The notes below the pieces were generated by a model. That model ran no database searches. It had not been told where the DNA came from and worked only from the letters and a program-made list of their open reading frames with translations. This document shows, piece after piece, positions 60,265 through 64,000 of a DNA stretch of 64,000 bases (position 1 is its first letter; every line of letters starts with the position of its first letter). The DNA comes from Streptomyces lavendulae subsp. lavendulae (GTDB taxonomy: Bacteria; Actinomycetota; Actinomycetes; Streptomycetales; Streptomycetaceae): positions 6,831,501 to 6,895,500 of the forward strand of contig NZ_CP024985.1 of assembly GCF_002803845.1 (NCBI RefSeq), in the 5' to 3' direction. A program made the position numbers and the translations under genes.

Positions 60265-60911
60265 TCAGGAGCCGCCAGGCCGGGGGTCAGGTCGGCGGCC
60301 GGGACCGGGGTGCCGTACACCGGCGAGACCGGGACCACGCCCGACCAGAACGGCAGGCCCAGGTCCTCCGCGTCGTCGTTCGGGCCGCCGGTGCGGACCT
60401 TCGCGGAGACCTCGGTCAGGTCCAGCCGGATCACCGCGGTCGCGGCGAGCTCCTTGGCGTTGGCCGGGCGGGAGTCGGCCGAGCGGCCCGGGACGACGTG
60501 GTCGACGAGGGCGTCCAGGGCCATCCGGCACTCGTCCTCGTCGGTGACCTGGTAGGCGATGCCGTGGACGACCACCGAGCGGTAGTTGACCGAGTGGTGG
60601 AAGGCGGACCGGGCCAGCACCAGGCCGTCCACGTGCGTCACCGTCAGGCAGACCGGCAGGCCCGGGTCGGCCTTCCCAGCGGCCAGCAGCGGGCGCGAAC
60701 CGGTGGACCCGTGGACGTAGAGGGTCTCGCCCACCCGGCCGAAGAGGGTCGGCAGGACCACGGGCGCGCCGTCGCGGACGAACCCGAGGTGGCAGACGTA
60801 GGCCTGGTCGAGTATCGAGTGCACCGTCTCGCGGTCGTAGCGCGCCTTGGGGCGGCCGCGGGTCGGGACGGTGCGGTCGGTGGGTTCGTATGCGGTCGGG
60901 GCGGCGCTCAT
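60246..60911 (-). CDS. Pyridoxamine 5'-phosphate oxidase-like FMN-binding protein (NimA-like)
   Basis: The protein has 221 residues. It has the split-barrel flavin fold: ILDQAYVCHLGFVRDGAPVVLPT, LYVHGSTGSRPL and FHHSVNYRSVVVHG, close to the nitroimidazole-resistance NimA type. It probably binds FMN or F420 and reduces or oxidises a small molecule. It starts at the ATG at 60911 (GGAG upstream), divergent from a MocR regulator, which probably controls it. Confidence 0.87.
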   Translation of the reverse strand: MSAAPTAYEPTDRTVPTRGRPKARYDRETVHSILDQAYVCHLGFVRDGAPVVLPTLFGRVGETLYVHGSTGSRPLLAAGKADPGLPVCLTVTHVDGLVLARSAFHHSVNYRSVVVHGIAYQVTDEDECRMALDALVDHVVPGRSADSRPANAKELAATAVIRLDLTEVSAKVRTGGPNDDAEDLGLPFWSGVVPVSPVYGTPVPAADLTPGLAAPDYLAAL

Positions 60912-60924
60912 GGTGCGGACTCCG

Positions 60925-60955
60925 TTGTGCTAGTGCATAATGTCGTTTGTGCTAG
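60925..60955. promoter_or_regulatory. Paired direct repeats, MocR operator
   Basis: TTGTGCTAG occurs at 60925-60933 and again at 60947-60955, 22 bp (two helix turns) apart, in the short gap between divergent genes. Two direct repeats are the known operator style of MocR/PdxR regulators. CATAAT (60936-60941) between them may be the -10 of the MocR gene. Confidence 0.7.
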
Positions 60956-62280
60956 GAGAGTATCGGATCACAGGCCGCCGCGCATCGGATATCGCGGCGA
61001 GCATCGAAACGGGCGTCGGCTCCGGCGCGCTCGTGCCCGGGGCGGTGCTGCCGCCGATGCGGGAACTGGCGGGGGAGCTGGGCGTCAACCCCAACACCGT
61101 GGCCGCCGCGTACCGCACCCTGCGCGAACGCGGGGTCATCGAGACGGACGGCCGGCGCGGCAGCCGGGTGCGGGCGCGGCCCGCCACGGCACCGCGCGAC
61201 TCCCTGCGGACGGCCGTCCCCGAAGGCGTCCGGGACGTCGCGGAGGGCAACCCCGACGTGTCCCTGCTGCCCTCCCTCGACGCGGCGCTGGCCGCCGCCG
61301 CCCGCTGGTACGCGCGGACGCCGGCCCTCTACGGCCAGGACCCGGTGCTCCCGGACCTGGCCCGGATCGCGCGGGCCGACCTGGACGCCGACGGGGTCCC
61401 GGCCGGACCCGTGGCCGTGACCTCGGGGGCGCTGGACGGCATCGAGCGGGTGCTGGCCGCCCACCTGCGGCCGGGCGACGCGGTCGCGGTCGAGGACCCG
61501 GGCTGGGGGGCCATGCTCGACCTCGTCCCCGCGCTCGGGCTGCGGACGCTGCCGATCGCCGTCGACGACGAGGGGCCGGTCCCGGCGGCGGTGGAGCGGG
61601 CCCTGGCCGAGGGTGCGCGGGCCGTGGTGGTGACGGCCCGCGCGCAGAACCCGACCGGCGCCGCGGTCGGCGCGGATCGCGCCCGGGAACTGCGGGAGCT
61701 GCTGGCCCGGCATCCCGGGGTGCTCGTCATCGACGACGACCACGGGCACGGCATCGTGGACGTGCCCCTGCGCCCGCTGAGCGGGGTGACCCGGCACTGG
61801 GCGCTGATCCGCTCCACGGCCAAGGCGTACGGGCCGGACCTGCGGCTCGCGGTGCTCACCGGCGACGCGGTGACCCTCGACCGGGTCCGGGGCCGCCAGC
61901 GGCTGGGGCCGGGCTGGGTCAGCCGCCTCCTCCAGCGCACGGTCGTCGAGCTGTGGACCTCCGGCGCCCTCGACAAGGAGGCGGTGGCGCGCTCGTACGG
62001 GCTGCGCCGGGACGGGCTGATCGCGGCGCTGGCCGAGCGCGGCGTACGGGCGCACGGGCGCAGCGGGATGAACGTGTGGGTGCCGGTCGCCGACGAGACG
62101 GCGGTGGTCACCCGGCTGATGACGGCCGGGTGGGCGGTGACGGCCGGGGCCCGGTTCCGGGTCGAGGCGGGGCCCGGCGTGCGGATCACCGTCTCCGGGC
62201 TCTCCCCGGCGGAGGTGGGCCCGCTCGCCGACGCGGTGGCGGCGGCGGTCCGCCCGGCGGCCGGCGGCCGCTCCGACTGA
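60949..62280 (+). CDS. MocR/PdxR-type regulator (GntR HTH plus aminotransferase domain)
   Basis: The protein has 443 residues. A GntR winged helix lies near 1-75 (LPPMRELAGELGVNPNTVAAAYRTLRERGVIE), and a type I aminotransferase domain at about 90-440 has the PLP Lys in STAKAYGPDLR. Such proteins sense PLP or its adducts. I prefer the GTG at 60949 (MLGEYRI start, 7 nt after CATAAT) to the ATG at 60940. It is divergent from the FMN-binding gene, its probable target. Confidence 0.92.
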   Translation: MLGEYRITGRRASDIAASIETGVGSGALVPGAVLPPMRELAGELGVNPNTVAAAYRTLRERGVIETDGRRGSRVRARPATAPRDSLRTAVPEGVRDVAEGNPDVSLLPSLDAALAAAARWYARTPALYGQDPVLPDLARIARADLDADGVPAGPVAVTSGALDGIERVLAAHLRPGDAVAVEDPGWGAMLDLVPALGLRTLPIAVDDEGPVPAAVERALAEGARAVVVTARAQNPTGAAVGADRARELRELLARHPGVLVIDDDHGHGIVDVPLRPLSGVTRHWALIRSTAKAYGPDLRLAVLTGDAVTLDRVRGRQRLGPGWVSRLLQRTVVELWTSGALDKEAVARSYGLRRDGLIAALAERGVRAHGRSGMNVWVPVADETAVVTRLMTAGWAVTAGARFRVEAGPGVRITVSGLSPAEVGPLADAVAAAVRPAAGGRSD

Positions 62281-62380
62281 ACGGCCGGCCCGTGCCCTCG
62301 CGCGGGCGCCGGCGCAACGGATCCGCCCCCGCCGCGGAGTGCGACGGGGGCGGGCGGCCGGTGGCCGGGGTGCCGGGGGC

Positions 62381-63382
62381 TCAGACGGGCTTGGGCGTGC
62401 GGGCGCGGGCCTGGGTGAGCGCTGCGCCCGCCAGGACGACCACGGCGCCGACCGGGGTGTTCCAGTGCAACTGCTCGCCGAGGATCAGGACGCCGGCGGT
62501 GGTGGCGATCACCGGGATGAAGTAGGTGACCATCTGCGCGGTGGTCGGGCCGATCTCGGTCACCAGCCCGTACTGCATCTGCAGGGCCATGCCCGTGCCG
62601 AGGGCGCCCAGGGCGATCACCGAGAGGGTCGGCCAGAGCGGGAAGCCGGTGGGGGCGGAAGTGAACAGGGCGCTGACGGCGGCCAGTTGCACCGTCGACA
62701 CCATGAGCTGCGCTCCGGTCAGCGCCACCGGAGAGCCCGGGGTCCCCGCCAGGGTGCGGCGGACGTAGATCCAGCCGATCGGGTAGCAGAGCGAGGCCAG
62801 CAGGGCCAGTGCGGTGCCCTTGGCGTCGATGCCCGCGAAGCCCTGCCAGGCGCCGAGGACCGTCAGGACGCCGAGGAAGCCGAGGCCCAGACCGGCGAAG
62901 CGGCGGCGGGTGGGGCGGTCCTCGGAGAGGGCGACCAGCGACAGCGCCATGCCCCACAGCGGCGAGGTGGCGTTGCAGATCCCGGCCAGGGTCGAGGAGA
63001 TGCTCAGCTCGGCGTACGCGAACAGCGAGAAGGGGGCGGTGTTCAGCAGGAGCGCCGCCACCGTGAGGTGGCCCCAGGTGCGCGCTCCCCGCGGCAGTGC
63101 CTCGCGCCGTACGAGCAGCACGGCCAGCAGGGCGAGGGCGCCGAACAGGACGCGGCCGAAGGCGACCTGGAAGGGCGCGAACGCCTCGGTGCCCACCTTG
63201 ACGAAGAGGAAGCTGAAGCCCCAGACGACCGAGAGGAAGGCGAAGCGCAGCCGCCAGTCGAGACCGCCGGTGCCGGTGGCGGCCGCCGTGCCGGACGCCG
63301 GGGTGGCCGCCGGGGCGGTGACGGGGGAGGGGGTGGGGGAGGGGCCGGAACGGGGCGGGCGGGAGGGGGCGGGTGCGCTCAT
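62381..63382 (-). CDS. EamA-family transporter
   Basis: The protein has 333 residues. A Pro/Ala/Thr-rich N-terminus (about 1-40) precedes ten membrane helices: VVWGFSFLFVKVGTEAF in the first EamA repeat and MVTYFIPVIATTAGVLILGE in the last. It is an exporter of unknown substrate, the third EamA protein in 5 kb. It is divergent from the LysR gene, which may control it. Confidence 0.88.
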   Translation of the reverse strand: MSAPAPSRPPRSGPSPTPSPVTAPAATPASGTAAATGTGGLDWRLRFAFLSVVWGFSFLFVKVGTEAFAPFQVAFGRVLFGALALLAVLLVRREALPRGARTWGHLTVAALLLNTAPFSLFAYAELSISSTLAGICNATSPLWGMALSLVALSEDRPTRRRFAGLGLGFLGVLTVLGAWQGFAGIDAKGTALALLASLCYPIGWIYVRRTLAGTPGSPVALTGAQLMVSTVQLAAVSALFTSAPTGFPLWPTLSVIALGALGTGMALQMQYGLVTEIGPTTAQMVTYFIPVIATTAGVLILGEQLHWNTPVGAVVVLAGAALTQARARTPKPV

Positions 63383-63442
63383 GTGCTCACTCTGCTGCGC
63401 GGGACCTCGTAGGACAAGCGAGACTTCCTCCGGCTGACCGCG

Positions 63443-63448
63443 TAGCAT
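63443..63448 (+). promoter_or_regulatory. Candidate leaderless -10 box of LysR gene
   Basis: TAGCAT ends 7 nt before the ATG at 63456, and no ribosome binding site is seen. Confidence 0.45.
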
Positions 63449-63455
63449 CGCTTAC

Positions 63456-64000
63456 ATGTTGAACCTGGAGCGCCTGCGCACCCTGGACGCCCTGGCCCGC
63501 CACGGCTCGGTCAGCGGCGCGGCCGACGGCCTCCATGTGACCACGTCCGCCGTCTCCCAGCAGATGGCCAAACTGGAGCGGGAGGTCGGCCAGCCCCTGC
63601 TGGCCAAGAACGGCCGCGGGGTGCGCCTGACGGATGCCGGGCGGCTGCTCGCCGACCACGCCGCCCGGATCATCTCGCAGGTGGAGCTGGCCCAGGCCGA
63701 TGTCGAGGCCCAGCGGGGCTGCGCGGTCGGGCAGTTGCGGATCGGGGCCTTCCCCACCGCGATGCGCGGGCTGCTGACCCGGGCGCTCACCGTGCTGCGC
63801 GCCGACCACCCGGACCTGCGGGCGATGGTGCGGGAGCGGGAGCCGGAGGAGGCCATGCTCGCCGTGGTGCGCGGGGACCTCGACATGGCGCTGGCCATCG
63901 ACTGGCACAACAAGCGGATGCCGGTGCCGGCCGAACTGACCCGCATCCACCTGCTGGACGACGCCGTCGACATCGCGGTGCCGCAGTCCCACCCGCTGGC
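63456..64000 (+). CDS. LysR-family regulator, C-terminus cut by window
   Basis: 181 residues are visible. A LysR helix-turn-helix (MLNLERLRTLDALARHGSVS and HVTTSAVSQQMAKLEREVG) is followed by the start of the effector domain (GQLRIGAFPTAMRGLLTRAL). Divergent orientation to an EamA exporter gene is the common pattern for LysR control of an exporter. Confidence 0.92.
   Translation, partial: MLNLERLRTLDALARHGSVSGAADGLHVTTSAVSQQMAKLEREVGQPLLAKNGRGVRLTDAGRLLADHAARIISQVELAQADVEAQRGCAVGQLRIGAFPTAMRGLLTRALTVLRADHPDLRAMVREREPEEAMLAVVRGDLDMALAIDWHNKRMPVPAELTRIHLLDDAVDIAVPQSHPL

Overview
The window is chromosomal DNA from a Streptomyces or a very close relative. The coding sequence is very GC-rich, with almost every codon ending in G or C. 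The single rRNA operon (16S-23S-5S) has no tRNA in its spacer. There is a four-gene conservon (CvnA-D), a crr-ptsI pair preceded by DasR-type operator boxes, a DUF5999 mini-protein, and many starts that look leaderless (TANNNT box 6-7 nt before ATG/GTG). About 46 protein genes are supported. The genes at both ends are cut by the window.

Left part (1-14.3 kb): a truncated small membrane protein, an ankyrin-repeat protein, a HEAT-like protein, and a DUF2867 gene enclosed by two inverted copies of an intergenic repeat. A second large palindromic repeat follows. Next is the 5-oxoprolinase operon pxpABC (minus strand). Divergent from it is the most interesting locus of the window: a three-gene operon, with a tiny fourth ORF wedged in by two 4-base overlaps, for a MukBEF/Wadjet-like SMC complex. 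It consists of a kleisin-like protein, a MukE-like protein and a 1578-residue SMC-like ATPase. No JetD-type nuclease gene lies next to it. The operon ends in a perfect 20-bp stem terminator shared with a convergent small membrane protein gene.

Middle (14.6-32 kb): a complete conservon (sensor kinase-like protein, roadblock protein, DUF742 protein, small GTPase) ending in a strong terminator. After it come a lipid-transfer thiolase with its OB-fold partner behind a palindromic operator, a DUF962 protein, a VanX-like dipeptidase, a Nudix hydrolase, a DUF1330 protein, a membrane protein, a GH31 glycosidase, acetoacetyl-CoA synthetase and a hypothetical protein. The phosphotransferase genes crr and ptsI follow, with tandem DasR-like sites upstream.

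rRNA and core region (32-52 kb): the rRNA operon is followed by a block whose order matches the mycobacterial Rv1822-Rv1832 region. It runs CDP-alcohol phosphatidyltransferase, a nucleotidyltransferase-mutase fusion, DUF881, small basic protein, DUF881, a GarA-like FHA protein, FtsR-like MerR, DUF151 nuclease, MerR, DNA polymerase IV, a PRC-barrel protein, and glycine decarboxylase gcvP under a tandem glycine riboswitch.

Right part (52-64 kb): small metabolic and regulatory genes. They include a glutamate-cysteine ligase-like enzyme, a CPBP membrane protein, PhzF, a PadR regulator whose promoter is covered by a 30-bp palindrome, an SRPBCC protein, three EamA transporters (one preceded by a tiny Pro-Pro-Pro upstream ORF), an FMN-binding protein divergent from a MocR regulator with paired operator repeats, and a truncated LysR regulator. 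All functional calls come from reading the sequence and recalled family features; no database search was run.
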